DNA of 64,000 bases from Dryas octopetala (taxonomy: Eukaryota > Streptophyta > Magnoliopsida > Rosales > Rosaceae), in contig OY992834.1 of assembly GCA_963921425.1 (NCBI GenBank), forward strand, positions 18,364,941 through 18,428,940, in the 5' to 3' direction. Within the stretch, counting starts at the first letter, position 1. Every line of letters starts with the position of its first letter. The position numbers and the translations under genes are program-made. A model generated the notes under the pieces. The model was not told the DNA's origin. It worked only from the letters and a program-made list of their open reading frames with translations, and made no database searches. Shown one piece after another: positions 46,592 through 59,435 of this stretch.

Positions 46592-47155
46592 TTATGTTCG
46601 CCATGTGCTTACAAAGCGGAATATGGCTGCAGACGGAGCTTTGGTTTCTTTTCTTTATGGCCGTACTTATTTTTCTTCACCTTCCTCGGTATTTGGGGCT
46701 GTTTTGCTTGAAGATGTTGTGGACAGTGGCGGATCTAGAAATTTTATTTTCGTGGGAGCGAAATAAGAGGAAGGTTTCATATAATTTTTCTTAAGGAAAA
46801 AAAACTCTCAAATATTCTCAATTGTTTTTGTTTTAATTTCTTTCAGACATTTTATCAAGTATTTTGCCCCCACACCTAAGGAAAACATTAAAAGAGAAAA
46901 TTGAAATATTTGAAAAATTTAATGTATTGACCAAATTGTGAGAGGGGGCAACTGTGCACACTGGATCCTTAATGGGTCAGAAGAAACGAGCATATTTCTA
47001 TAATCAAACATTGGAAAGTCTCATTTATTTTAGCAACTAATAATAAATATATTTTTGGGATGATATAAAACTAAGTTTTGACACTGCATCTAAAATTAAT
47101 CATGCAAACTAATCGGTCATTTGGAGTGTTTGTAAAATTTAATCAGCATTGGGAG
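46592..47155. other. Intergenic, unidentified
   Basis: At 46611-46720 the frame is briefly open (RHVLTKRNMAADGALVSF) across the LINE insertion point, but I do not recognise it. At about 46725 a GTGGCGGATCTAGAAATTTT motif resembles termini of plant transposon families. No complete element or gene is supported. Confidence 0.4.
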
Positions 47156-49410
47156 TAGGAGTGGTTTCGGTACGGCAACTGTACCAAAACTTTGATATCG
47201 CATGCCGACCGCTAGGGGTCGAAACTCTTGTTTTTGTCACCGATATCGTGCCGATGGTTTGCGGTAACCGCAATTTTTGGTTGTAGTCGGAAAAGGGCGG
47301 CATCGGCACGGTACTGGGCTTGCCGAAACCTGAGAGAGACAGCGAGACAGAGAGATGGAGACCGAGAGAGCGAGACAGAGAGAGACAACGAGATGGAGAG
47401 AGCGAGACAGAGAGATAAAGATGGAGAGAAAGACTTGAAAGTTAGATAGAGAGAGATTACCAAGAATCAAAATCAACAGAGAGACAAAAAACTTACCCAG
47501 AAGCACAGTAAGCAACCAAGGAAGCACCTTTAGCATAAATCATAATTATCAGAGAGACCAAAATCCCCTAAATCAAAACCCCAATAAATTGAAAGTTTGA
47601 AACCCAAGAATGGTAGCTAGTAGCTAAGATGGTGGACTGGTGAGACAAAAAGAGGCGACAGTGAGACAAAGAGAGAGAGGCGACGATAGACTGGTGAGAC
47701 AGAGAGAAAGGGAGAGAGGGAGGCGATGGTGGTGAACTGGTGGGGCGTTTTCGGAGTCTAAGATAGTGGCGGTGGTGGTGGTTGAAGACTTGGAGATGCT
47801 GGATTGATGGTGGTGGAGTGGTTGCCTGGTTGGGAAATTGGGATCTCAATTCACACAGAGAGAGGGGGAGAGAGAGAGACTTCGAGAATGACTTAGTGAG
47901 AAAGAGGCATAAAGTGAAAAAAAAAAAAAAAAAACAATACTTGTTGTTTTGTTTAAATGTTTTTTTTAATTCATTTATTATTTAACATTAGGAATTTAGG
48001 ATTAGGGTATTTTGGGGTTTTGTTTGGGGTTTGGACTTTAGGGTTTAGGGCTTAGGGTATTTTGGGGTTTCAAATTTCAAATGGGATTTGGACTTTGTGG
48101 TTTGGAGTTTTTTATTTTTATTACATATGTTTTTTATAATTTTTAGTATATAGTTAATAACTTAATAGTTTATATGTTTTTTAATTTATATCATATCTCA
48201 AACCTTAGGGTATAGGCTATGGGTCATATACCTAATAGGGCCGTTAGGCTAAATGGCTAATACCATATTAATATATTATACCATATTATAAATTTATGAT
48301 TGAGGTAATTACATAAATCATAAATGGTCCATAACTCCATAGTCCATATTGAAAGGTGGGGAGGGAGGGTATTTTGGGGTTTAGTTTGGGGTTTGGATTT
48401 TGGGGTTTAGGGTATTTTGGGGTTTCAAATTTCAATTGGGGTTTGGAGTTTTTTATTTTTATTACATATGTTTTTTATAATTTATAGTATGTAGTCAACA
48501 ACTTAATAGTTTACATGTTTTTTAATTTTTATCATCTTCTAAACCTTATGGTATATGATATATGGTATAGGTCATATACCTAATAGGGCTGTAAGGCTAA
48601 ATGACTAATACCATATACTAATAATAATATATTATACCATATTATACATTTATGATTGAGGTAATTACATAATTAATCAGAAATAGTCCATAACTCCATA
48701 GTCCATATTGATATTAATATATTATACCATATTTTACTATATTATATCATATTATACAATATACTAATTAAATTACTAATATTATCATATTATACTATAT
48801 TATACCATATTATAGTATTATACTATATACTATATGCCAAACTCTAAGTTACCAACTATGAATCTATGAAGTATAAATTTATAGTATTAGACTATTAGGG
48901 TATAGAAATTAGTAATTTAGTATGAGATATCATATACATATACTATATAGGGTTTATAATTTAGTATAATATTAGGGTTTAGGATATTTTTAATTAGTTT
49001 TTATATAGAAATGTATTATATAAATTAAAAAACATATAAGTTAATAAGTTATAGGGTTTATAAATTTATATATGTTTTATATAAATTATAGAAAATTAGA
49101 AATGTATTATATAAAATTAGAAATTATATAGAAAGGTATTTAGTATTTTAGTATTTTTTATTTAGGGTATATCGATATAGTATAGAAATGTATAAAAATG
49201 AATTATTTTAATTATATTTTTTCAATATACGGTCGGTATCGGTATACCGTCGGTACCGAGCTCTGTGAATCGGTACTGTTACCGAAATCATCGGTATCGG
49301 TATGAAAACCGAGTATCGGTATCGGTAACCGACTAGTTCGGTATTTTTTGGTATCGGAACCGATACGGCATCGGTATTTTTCGATATTTCGGTAATTAAA
49401 CCCAGCCCTA
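47156..49410. mobile_element. hAT-like non-autonomous element, 2255 bp
   Basis: Left end TAGGAGTGGTTTCGGTAC and right end (inverted) TAGGGCTGGGTTTAATTACC are imperfect inverted repeats. Flanking 8-mers ATTGGGAG (47148-47155) and ATTGAGAG (49411-49418) fit a hAT 8-bp duplication with one mismatch. Both subterminal regions are dense in CGGTA/TACCG motifs, as hAT subterminal binding regions often are. No transposase ORF. The interior is AT-rich and contains a tandem duplication of about 350 bp. Confidence 0.75.
48004..48711. repeat. Tandem duplication inside the hAT-like element
   Basis: Two copies of about 345 bp (48004-48352 and 48370-48711) share GGGTATTTTGGGG, TTTTATTTTTATTACATATG, CATATACCTAATAGGGC and the closing CCATAACTCCATAGTCCATA. 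They differ by scattered changes, so this is an old internal duplication. Confidence 0.75.
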
Positions 49411-49418
49411 ATTGAGAG

Positions 49419-50023
49419 TGTTATTTTAGGGTAGCATATATGATTTCAATGAGATTTCTAGATCATTTATATGGTTGTTTGAAAATGTTTTTTGAGGCAA
49501 TATTGTCTATGAAATCTCCAATAATCTTTTTTATTGATAAAGTTGTTGCCACAACTAAGACTTGTGCGCATATGATGACTAACATGTATTAAAGGCTTTG
49601 CTGTGGTATAGGATGCAAATTGCCTTAAAAAAATGAGTGTATTTAACTATTTAAGGTTCCTAATGGGGTTAAGAGTCTTTAAATAAGTTAGTAGATGATT
49701 GGTTCAGGAGAGAAGCCAAATTCATCAAAAGCATATGATAACTATGAGGAGGAAAATGAGTTCGTAATTGCAATTAAGAAATACTGCCTAATGAATACAA
49801 TGTACATGATAATAGTTGGTTAAGAAGTATATTTGCCTTTAAGAAAGAGGTAAATACTCCATAAATAGTGATGATTGAGCATTAGTACCCAGACCAAATT
49901 ACAATGTATTCTTCTCTAAAATAAATAACCAAAATCACTAATTGCATAACATTGTGTTGAGACCCTTCCCAAAATTTAAAAAGCATTAAAAGTTTGTATG
50001 TGATGCTTGGTTGAAGAGAGTAG

Positions 50024-50057
<34 letters not shown>

Positions 50058-52258
50058 AAGAAATGAAACAGAAAGGCATGGTCGAATTCAACCAAAGAAT
50101 TGCATCCTCAAAGTGTTCTCTTGGTGGGCCCATCATCATCTTTTTGTAGTTTATTGAAGAGAAGGATATTAGCAGGAGAAAAAGACAAAATTTGAGAATA
50201 GGTGATGGTATTCTCAACCCAGTGATAGCAACATCAACGTATGCTCAATCATCCTCACTCAAAGTTCCAAGTCTTTCCGGCTGACATGTATGATTCTTCC
50301 GGTTGACATGAACAAATCTTCCGGCTGGCAGTGTTTGCTTTATCTCAAAAAGTGACTTAACTCGTCTCATCATCCATATTCTTTTAGACAGCTGTCTCAC
50401 TACTCAAAAAGCTGTCAATAACTATTTAAAATAATTCATTTCAAGTCACACATAAAAAAAGTTAAAGATAATTAAAAAGATCTCTCTCAACGCACACAAC
50501 CCCAAAAACTCACTGCAGTGTGATTTTCAATTCAATCTCCAACAGCTTTTCCAAAGCTTTCAATATTTCCATTTTTGTAGCCTCTCAAGACCTTTCATTT
50601 GTAGTTGATTTCTTTCTGTATTTTCTCCAAGCTTTACGCTTTTCAATATTTGTATTTCTTTACTCTTTAGTATCTTTTACTATTCTTCATCTTTTGCCCA
50701 TTTAATTTTTCAGTAATCTTTTAATTTCCTGTCCAAACTCGCAACACCCTTTACATTTTTTGCACTTTACTTTTCTTCAAGGTCCGTTACTTTTATCATT
50801 TAAAGTAATTTCCTTGCATTGCTTATTTCATTTCAGCTTTATTATTTATTTCTTGATTGTTCATTCTCAAAGTCCTAGATTATCCTAGGCAAGAGAAGAA
50901 CTTAGATAGAGTTTTCTCGTTCATTTTCTATTGCACAATCGTCTTTTACAAGTTAGATTTTTATTTAGCACTTTGAATTTATTTTTGTTAATTTTCAGTT
51001 ACATTTTCTATTCGGCTACTCCAAGTCGAATAGTGGTACACCCGCGCCCAAAGGTCAGAAGCTTCGCCTCTCACACACAGTGAGGTGTTTTTGCATACAC
51101 ATTGTCAGTACAAACTATTGCATTTTTCGTTTGTAGAAATGATGTTTTATTATTAAATAAATAAAAAATGAGTTACAAGAAAAAGAAGGAAAAAAATGTC
51201 CATCTATACTCATCAACAAACAAACCAGAAAAATCCCGTCCAATTCTTTGGATCAATGATGTTACAACACATGATCATCTTGCCATTATATCTCTACTCT
51301 AAATTTGTAAACAATTTCTTTCAAGTCCACAAGTACACAGCCAGAAAATTTTCATCTCTCTAATTCCTTCATCACCTCTTGTTTTCTTTTTCTTTTTTTG
51401 GCCTGGCCTACATAATCTCTGACCCTATAGAGTGACATCCAGACCAGTCCAGCTACAAAAGCATAGCCATTCAGCAGATTGTTTAGCTCAAGAAAATGAG
51501 TTCCAGTTTAATTAAAGAATTACTGATTTGCTCTTTCGAAGTAACATAATAGAAAAGGAAGCAAATTTAAGATAATTTCTTCTGTTAGCTTTCATGACTT
51601 AAGTACAATGAAACAAAACTTTCAAAATTAAAAACTAGCTACATGTATCACCAAGTGTGACTAAAACCAAGTTTTCCTGAAAAGAATGCAGCTTGCTCAT
51701 GAACAAAGGGGCAACATGAAACAACAAGAAGACAGTGAATGTAATTGAAAACAAACAAGGCCACGAACAAGTGAGGTATGACTGAACTATAGATCGGTCA
51801 ACATTACTTAAAAACTATAGAACGATTAACATGAACCAAAGGTTAAGAACTAGTGACTATAAAAATCAAACACCAAAAGGTCAAGCCATTAAATTTATAG
51901 AATGATAACTTGAACCATATCAAAATGCAGCTCAATCAGAAACTTAACCCACAATAATTTCATCATACATCAAACACCCAGAACAATAATCACACCCAAA
52001 TCAAAGAATTCCAAGAAAAAAAAAAAAAAAAAACTAAAACAAATTTTACCTCTTTGGGAAGCTCATCTATAGAGCAAATGTGACTATAAAGGGTTTGTTT
52101 TTGTTTTTAACAATATATGATGGAAGCAGATGGAAGAGGGATAGACTGTGAGGGAAGAGAGAAGATAGTGAGACAGTATTTCAAGATTCACAGTCATGCA
52201 GGTTTAAATATATATTGCACATATCTGTCCTGAACCTCATAATATCTAAAAGAAAAAT
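49419..52258. other. Intergenic, then MATH3 3' flank
   Basis: No supported gene in about 2.8 kb. A (TA)n microsatellite lies at about 50028-50055. The stretch 50280-50340 repeats CTTCCGG(C/T)TG three times. From about 51480 the sequence resembles the region past MATH2, and 52050-52230 is the MATH 3' block (ATATTGCACATATCTGTCCT). The MATH3 3'UTR probably lies there. Confidence 0.5.
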
Positions 52259-55200
52259 CTACAATTCATAACCTAGCTCACTATCCATGTCTATCTCGTT
52301 AAAGTCTTCTTCCACCACTGCCAGGTCTCTTTTTGCTACGTCAAGATCTACCTTTGCATCAGCTAGCGTAGCCTTCCGCTTCTTACTTTCATTCTCCAGA
52401 ACATCTACATCTTCCCACCGCCTCTTAATTTCAGTGTCCAAAACTTCTACATATTCTCTCAGCCTTTTCATTCTCCCTGCCCTATGTACGAACTTATCCA
52501 TACCAAGAGCAGATTGAACATGAGGATCCAGCCAAGCCAAGTCAAATTTGAAGAGTTTCAGCTCAGCCCAGAAAAGTTCAAGCCGTTCACAGGCATCTAG
52601 GGTCATATCATTCACCTTTGTAGTCTTCAAAAAATGTAATACTCGACCCAAAGCCGTGAACGCACATTGAGTAATAACTTGACTTTTCTTCTGTTGGCAC
52701 TCTATCAATGAAGGATGCCACGAACAGACTTCCTCAAGCAGTGGAACAAAAGCTTTCTCTATTAGTCCTAACCCCCTAAAATCCATAAGCTCGCCCGTTG
52801 GGTTGGCGGGGACTTCCCCAAGTTTCTTAACTAGAGAAGGATCTGCAGGGCTATCATCAGTAGGCTTAACGCAAACTTGTTCAGAACCTGGTGCATCTTG
52901 GAAGGGAAGCACCAGTTCAGAACATGGTGCTTCAGGTGCTGCTGAAGAGTCTGGAGCTTGCACGGAATGCACATTTGAAGGCTCTTGCCATTTATATTGT
53001 TTATTTGAGGGAGGCACCAGTTCAGGACATGGTGTCTTAGGTGTTGCAGAAGAGTCTGGCGCTTGCACAGAATTCACAGTTGAAGGTTCCTTGGTATTCT
53101 CTGAGGACTCCATAGTATCAGTTCTTTGGTAGTTAATTGGGACATCAACCTTGGCTTTAACAATACATATATCATTCACAAGATAACCTGCACTTAAGTC
53201 ATAAAGCTCACTAAGAGGCATGAACAATGTGAAGCCCCACTCAGTCTTGTTTTCTTTGAACTCTTGTCGAAGATTGCCTGTGAACCAAAATATCAAGGAT
53301 TACAAAAACAATAATCAAGAATGCAAAGCGCATCACCAGGTAATAAAGAAACAATAATAAAGGAAGTCCATTTCAAAGTTACTATAGAAGTTTTTTTGAT
53401 ATATATGGATTCAAGATCAACGATTAATAATAATAATAGTACTGTATAATATATTATTTAAAAAATAATAAGAGGATGAGATCCATTAAATATCATAGCC
53501 ACCAAAGGTTGTAAATAGTGATCGAACCTCAAATCACAATAAAAAACTAATTCACACATTCAATAAATTAAGTAAGAAACCTAATATTATAATTGATCTA
53601 AAAATCCTAATTACAATTTCGTTTTATTGTTCAACACTTCCCACAAGCTGGAGCATAAATGATGGTCAGGCCAAAGAAAAAATGATAACCATGCCCACCT
53701 TGTTACACAACTAAAAGTATTAGAGGAGTAAAATGGGTTATACTGTACCAATGCAAACCTTTTAAATTAAGCCCAGTCGTGCTTCCTACAGGTATTCATA
53801 TTGTGCTTAGCACGATGCGCCATGCCATGCCCATTTTACACCTCTACTTAAAACATAAAAGTATAAACGAAACAAATAAGAAAAACATGAAAAAAAATAT
53901 TGGATTTATAATTGTACCGTTTTGAATGACTTCTATTCATTTCCTAGAGCCTTGAATATGATCTTCATCATCTTTAAAACTCTAAAACACAACTCTCACA
54001 TTTGTAGAGTGTCAATTTGTCATAAATTTTGAACCAAAACATCAACTATAAGTATTATTGCCTGCTAGCTACATCAACTAAGGCATTGCATTCTGACAAA
54101 CTGTTGAGAGTTGTATCCCACATTGGAGAAGTAAGGCTTTGCATAATACAATATAAGGTCTTGGATTTCTCCACCCATTGCCAATTGGTTTGGGTTGGAT
54201 GCCCCCAATTTCTTCATACTATCATAGCGCAAGCTATCCATGTGTCAAGCCAGATAGCCGACACTTAACGTGTCACAAATTTGGGATCCCTATAACTACT
54301 TTTTTTTAATGGATGACAATATATGCCTTCACAACACGAAGAAATGTGTCAGCACATGCATGTCTCACCACAAAGGGAAGGGTTAACGAGTAAACAATCT
54401 CCCTGAGTGATGAACAAAATTAACTAACCGCCATGAGACAACTTGCTGCAGGAGTGCAATGGTTTCATTTTTAATAGATCCTATATTGATAGTTGCAAAA
54501 AAAGTGCAATTCTTTTTAAAAGTATAATTTTCTTTATACACCATTGCAATTAAAAACTTATGGCTCACGGAAATCCTATTCATTTTCAATAGATCAAACT
54601 TAAACATCCACACAACAGATAAAGCAATTTGCTTTACGTTTTGAAAGTTAACATCAAGCCATTAGTGGTCAAATAAGCTGCTTATTTAAGAACTTTCAGA
54701 GTGCAACAGTTATTCAGTCCAAAACAAAAGATTGCAACATTTTGCAGTAACTTAAAATCATAAGGTAAAAGCAAGCAAACCTTCAATCAGCACTTAAAAG
54801 TCCATAAAGGAAGTAAAATTCCAAATTAATTTTTAAGGAAAAATAAAAGAGAACAAATATATTTTCTTGTTTTAGGTTATGTAGACAAAATGAAATTAAA
54901 GAAAAGAAAAGAGAAAACAATGGTATAATGTTAACTACCTTCAGAATCTGAGAAAATGCCATCTCTTAAGAGCTTCCTAGAAAGATAGTATGAAATAAGG
55001 ACAAAAGTATATTGAAGCATAAGATATTCTGACTTAGTTTTTAGTGCAAATTGCCTAATTGGACATTAGAAATATTACTTCGATTTTTTAAGAAAATGAG
55101 AAAAAAGTGTTATTTCAAATTCCTCATTTTCTTGAATAATCAAATTTATATTTGGATTTTACACTAGAAACTCAATCCAAATCCCTCATTTCAATCCTTC

Positions 55201-56429
55201 TATACAAAGAATGCCCGTAACGCTAGCCTAAGGTCAACAGACTATTGTTTGATGACCAAGTTACATTATTTGTTAAAAAGACACAAATTCCATTTAATGA
55301 GTTATCCTTGGCATAAACGACAAGCTGACAACAGAGGAAAGCACAAACATTAATGTGAACAAACAAAACGAGCAAGACAGTAAGGAAATCAAATACCCTT
55401 TGTAGTCTTTGTTCTTGACTTCACGTTGTCAAGTTGGTTGACCACAGCCAAGCTGAAGTGGGCATGTGTAGTCCACCCATGTGGCAATGTTGAAGCATCT
55501 GCAACACTCAAATACATGGAGAAGTGCTTTACCAGATTTACCTCGTTCCCCTTTGGCAATATGAGGATCCGCCTGATCAAACCAACCAAAGCTAGGTAGT
55601 AAGAAACTAATAACATGTATCACAAGCCACAATGTTAGAATTATGGGCCATCCTTGGCCTTATGGGCTACTACTAGCACTGACCATATTGGGCTACTACT
55701 AGTGCTGACCATATTGGGCTACTAAGTGCATTGTTGAGTTATGTTAGGTGGTGAAAGGACTAGAAGCTTCTAAGTGGTTCCTATTTTCATTTTCCTTTAT
55801 TTTAATTTGCAGCTTTGTTGCTTAATTAAATAGGCAGGGGTACCAATATTGTAAGAAATTCATGGTCTTTATTGGGATGTGAATTAGAACTTGAAACATC
55901 TTCCCAACAACGTCTAGTTGGTTATATGAATAAACTAGCTACAGTGTATTTTGTGGGTGACGGACAAAGTTTAGTCCAGTTGGTGTAAATTCATAAAAAC
56001 TATTCTTTTACCATTATTAATAAGAGAGACTCAACTATCATTTTTGGTAGCACCATGTCCTCTTGGGTATTCAAGCAGAATGAGTTTCTAAACACCATGA
56101 GGATTGAGGAATGGGTTTCCAAATGCCATGAAAGTAAAGTGAACAAATGGGTTTCAAAATGCCATGAAAGTAAAGTGAAGGAATGGGTTTCAAAATGCTG
56201 AAATGGGAAAATGGGTTTCAGTGAAGTAGCAACAGCAGTTCGTCTGAAGACTGAAACCCATCACACGCAAGCATTTTAGGTTTAGAGAAGAGAGCTGAAA
56301 TGCTCACCATTTATGGCCACCAATGACAAAAACTTGAGAGTAATGCCTGTTGTTCTTCAGCTTAGAGAAGTTTTCGATTCTCCATGTGAATGTCCCAGAT
56401 ACCACACGCTTCTCCTCCTCGTTCTTCAT
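52259..56429 (-). CDS. MATH3: MATH-domain and coiled-coil protein, 438 aa
   Basis: Exons 56308-56429, 55397-55572 and 52259-53277 sum to 1317 bp with clean phases. It is the closest relative of MATH2. The MATH domain reads FTWRIENFSKL, HYSQVFVIGGHKW, RILILPKGN, FSMYLSVADASTLPHGW, SLAVVNQLD, then FKENKTEWGFTLFMPLSEL and GYLVNDICIVKAKV. The linker again has a two-copy repeat (EPSTVNSVQAPDSSA / EPSNVHSVQAPDSSA). DFRGLGLIEKAFVPLLEEV and a coiled coil ending IDMDSELGYEL follow. A (GA)n run at about 56443-56483 (CT on the coding strand) lies in the presumed 5'UTR just above the ATG, as in MATH2. Likely an RTM3-like cytoplasmic or phloem-associated protein; the role is inferred from family only. Confidence 0.88.
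54105..54265 (+). mobile_element. LTR fragment in MATH3 intron 2
   Basis: TGTTGAGAGTTGTATCCCAC followed by ATTGGAGAAGTAAGG has the wording of the left edge of many plant Copia LTRs. Only about 160 bp is recognisable and no internal region or partner LTR was found nearby. A broken, old fragment. Confidence 0.4.
55659..55720. repeat. Short tandem repeat in MATH3 intron 1
   Basis: A unit of about 26 bp around TGGGCTACTACTAG and CTGACCATAT repeats 2.3 times. It lies in a block of roughly 170 bp (55650-55825) absent from MATH2 intron 1, where the flanking sequences meet directly. Confidence 0.6.
56113..56217. repeat. Tandem repeat in MATH3 intron 1
   Basis: A unit of about 35 bp, starting ATGGGTTTCAAAATGCCATG, occurs about three times. 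MATH2 intron 1 has at most one copy. Confidence 0.65.
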
Positions 56430-56437
56430 TCTCTGAG

Positions 56438-56487
<50 letters not shown>

Positions 56488-56719
56488 TTTGGACAAAAAT
56501 AGAGCAGAACCCCAAACACTAAACAGCTCCTTCCAACATTTGGGAGCAGACATAAAAACCTCAATTTTTTTTTTTGTCACAAAGAAAGCTGATTTGCAGT
56601 CAAAGCAGCTGTCTTATTATTATTATTGGTACAAATTTAATTAATTTATTTTGTTCAAAAGAAAAATATTTAATTAATTTACAGTCAAAATGCCGTTGAT
56701 AACTTACTCAAAAAAAGAA

Positions 56720-58485
56720 GGGTTAATTTTATTTTAGTTCAGTATCTCAAGTTTATTTTAAATTTTAATTTAATATCTCATGTTTAAAAACTTGCAATGT
56801 TATACCTCATTTTTTCAATTTGTTGCAATATCATACCTCTGTCAGTATGACTGTTAAGAAATCTGTTAAATGCTGATGTGCCATTTACGTAGCACTCCCA
56901 CAATGCTGACTAAATATCACGTGGTTTGACAATATGACACGTCATGGCAAGTCGCATAAAAAATAATTTAAAATCTAAAAATTTAAAAATAATTATGTGG
57001 CATGACATGCTATGTTTCTAGATTTTTAATTATTTTTATGCCACGTGACATGACATGACATGTTATCAGATCACGTGGCATCTAGTCATCATTGTGGGAG
57101 TGTCATGTAAGTGTCACATCAGCTTTTAATAGATCTCTTAACAGTCATACTAATGGTATGACATTGCAACAAATTGAAAAAAAATGAGGTATGATATTAC
57201 AAGAGTTTAAACCAAGGTGTTAAATTTCGATTTTTAGGGGTATGAAAATTTTAACACTATATTAAAAATATTTCGAAAAATTTCGCCGAAATTTCCTGAA
57301 ATTTTCGATTGAGACAGGAGGCAGTGACCAGTGGAAGAGATGGGAGAAAAAGGAGAGCCGGCCTTGTCGCCTGTCGTCGCCGGGGAGAGGGGATCGGCGC
57401 GGAGAGAAGAGAGGGAGGATAGAGAAGAGATCAGATGAGTTAGAGGGAGAGAGAAAGAAAAGGTAACTGAAATAATGGAAATGGAGAGAGAAGATGGCCA
57501 CTGGATGAAGACTTACGGGGAGAATGGCCACTGGAGGAAGACTTACAGGGAGAATGGCCACTGGATGAAGGCTTACGGGGAGAAGATGAAGGAAATAGGA
57601 AAGGAAAAGGAAGAGGAAGGAAAGAAAAAAAGAAAAAAGAAAAGAGAAAAAAGAAAAAAGTGGGGAGTCTCTGGAGTCTTCTTATGGGGAGAAAAGGAAG
57701 GAGATGGGAAAAGAAGGAAAGGAAGAAAAAAGAAAGGAAAAGAAAAAAGAAAGGAAAAGAAAAAAAGAAAAGAAAAAAAGAAAAGAAAAAAGAAAAAAGA
57801 AAATAAAAGAAAAGGAGAGAAAAAAAAAAAATTTAGGATTGATTGGGGTTTGGGGCCTTTGGGCAATTGGAAAGAAAAAAAAATGTTTGGAGTTTCGTTT
57901 GGCCGTTTTGGGGTTTTATTTAGTTGTTTTTAAACCTAATATATTTTTATATAAAAAAATAATTAAAAATATCCTAAAAGGCCTAAAATCTAATATCCTA
58001 TATTATATTCTAAACAATATAAAGTATACATTATAAAATATATAGGGTTTAGTGTATAAATTATAGAATATAAAATTAGGGTATATAGAGTTTAATATTA
58101 GGATTTAGTGTATAGATTATAAAGTATAAAGAATATACTAATTTCATTTATTCATTATACTAATTTTATTTAACAGTATTTGCCTTCAGCGCACATTATA
58201 TTCATCTTATATCATATGAAACTTACTATATAATTTGGTTTCTTCAATGTTTTTTATCAATATAGTAGATAATATGTTAAATAAACATATGGTACAGTTT
58301 CATTCAAAATTTTCGTAGTTTGATAGTACTTTCCGTCATTTCTGTCTAATTTCTGTCGAAATTTAAAAATTTTCGAAATTTTCGTCGAAATTTCCTCAAA
58401 ACCCGAAATTTTATTCCTTGGTTTAAACATAAGGTACTAAATTAAAATTTAAAGAAAACTTGAGGTATTGAACTAAAATTAATCC
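56720..58485. mobile_element. MULE-type MITE (family E), interrupted by a hAT element
   Basis: Long inverted arms: GGGTTAATTTTATTTTAGTT at the left pairs with ACTAAAATTAATCC at the right, extending about 180 bp and including AACAGTCATACT / AGTATGACTGTT. A perfect 9-bp duplication AAAAAAGAA lies at 56711-56719 and 58486-58494. The right arm is split by the 1.2 kb element at 57213-58420. Without it the MITE would be about 550 bp. Confidence 0.85.
57213..58420. mobile_element. hAT non-autonomous element nested in a MITE, 1208 bp
   Basis: Ends CAAGGTGTTAAATTTCG and CGAAATTTTATTCCTTG are imperfect inverted repeats. Perfect 8-bp duplications GTTTAAAC lie at 57205-57212 and 58421-58428, the hAT size. 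The interior has a purine-rich low-complexity tract (57590-57830). Long frames there are compositional and not genes. Confidence 0.88.
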
Positions 58486-58494
58486 AAAAAAGAA

Positions 58495-59435
58495 ATACTC
58501 TTTCATTTAAAAAAAAAATATATTTTTTTTTAGACTGAATACTCAAAAGAAAAACAGAACATGTCTGGGGCCGTACCTCGTCAATAATGCACGCTGTTGG
58601 TTCTGATCTCCCAGCATCCTCTGGCAGGTTTGGTTTTGACCTGTCAGGAGTTTCTGGGTAAAATATTGGAGCAGCAAAGTGATTCACATATACAAGGAAA
58701 TAAATTGGGCTTTTGGCCCAAACCCCTCACAAAATAAAAAAGAGTTTAATTACAATTATTCCCCTCCAATTATGAATGGTTTTACATTTTACTCCCCAAA
58801 ACTAAAGTATTTGACATTTCACTCCCACACCAAGTTCAGTCAAACAATTAACCTCATTCCGTCAATAAAATCAAATGGACCGCTCAAACTCAAAGAGAAG
58901 ACTAAGTGGTGCCATCATGGCGTCACGCATGTAAAATTGGCAGTCTACTTGATTTTTTGATGGAATGAGATTATGTGTTTAATCTTTAATGTTTAATATT
59001 ATAAAGCCTGAAGAGAGATTTTGTATTTTAGGCTTTACCAAAAATAAGATTATCTGAATTATTTTTCATTCAACAAACAGTCTTATAAAAATAAAATAAT
59101 AAACAAGAGCATAGTTGTAAAATATAATTATTAAAATAAAATTTTAAAAATAAAAAAAGACAATCCACTATCTTAAAATGTAAAGAAAATGATGTAAAAT
59201 TATGTAGAAAATTATAAAAAAACTAAAAAAAATAATTAAAAATGTCAATTCACGCGCGTGGCACTTGCATAGTGGCGCTTGCTAAGAGGCTAGTGAAACA
59301 TAATGTGAGGGTGAAGTATTAAAAAATTTATAAGGGTTGTAATTCACCAAAAAAAAAAGTATATGTATTTCTCAATTTTAAGTTTTTTTTTTTTTTTGCC
59401 ATTGCTCTCAATTTTAAGTTTAATTAAATAAAAAT
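58495..59435. other. Intergenic, possible further MITE remnant
   Basis: 58742-58870 resembles one arm of a MULE-type MITE (TTAATTACAATTATTCCCC, with CCGTCAA at 58859-58865). A weak inverted partner is near 59335. No target duplication could be matched. No gene seen. Confidence 0.4.

Noticed and set aside
47228-47536. Frames of 73-99 codons near the left end of the hAT-like element
   Set aside because: They are translations of GAGACAGAGA-type simple repeats; no transposase motif is present.
50210-51130. Possible solo LTR
   Set aside because: CT/AT-rich with short repeats, but no matching TG...CA ends, target duplication or second copy could be found.
57475-58036. Lys/Glu-rich open frames up to 152 codons
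   Set aside because: Made by A/G-rich low-complexity DNA inside the nested hAT element. No domain and no codon pattern of a gene.
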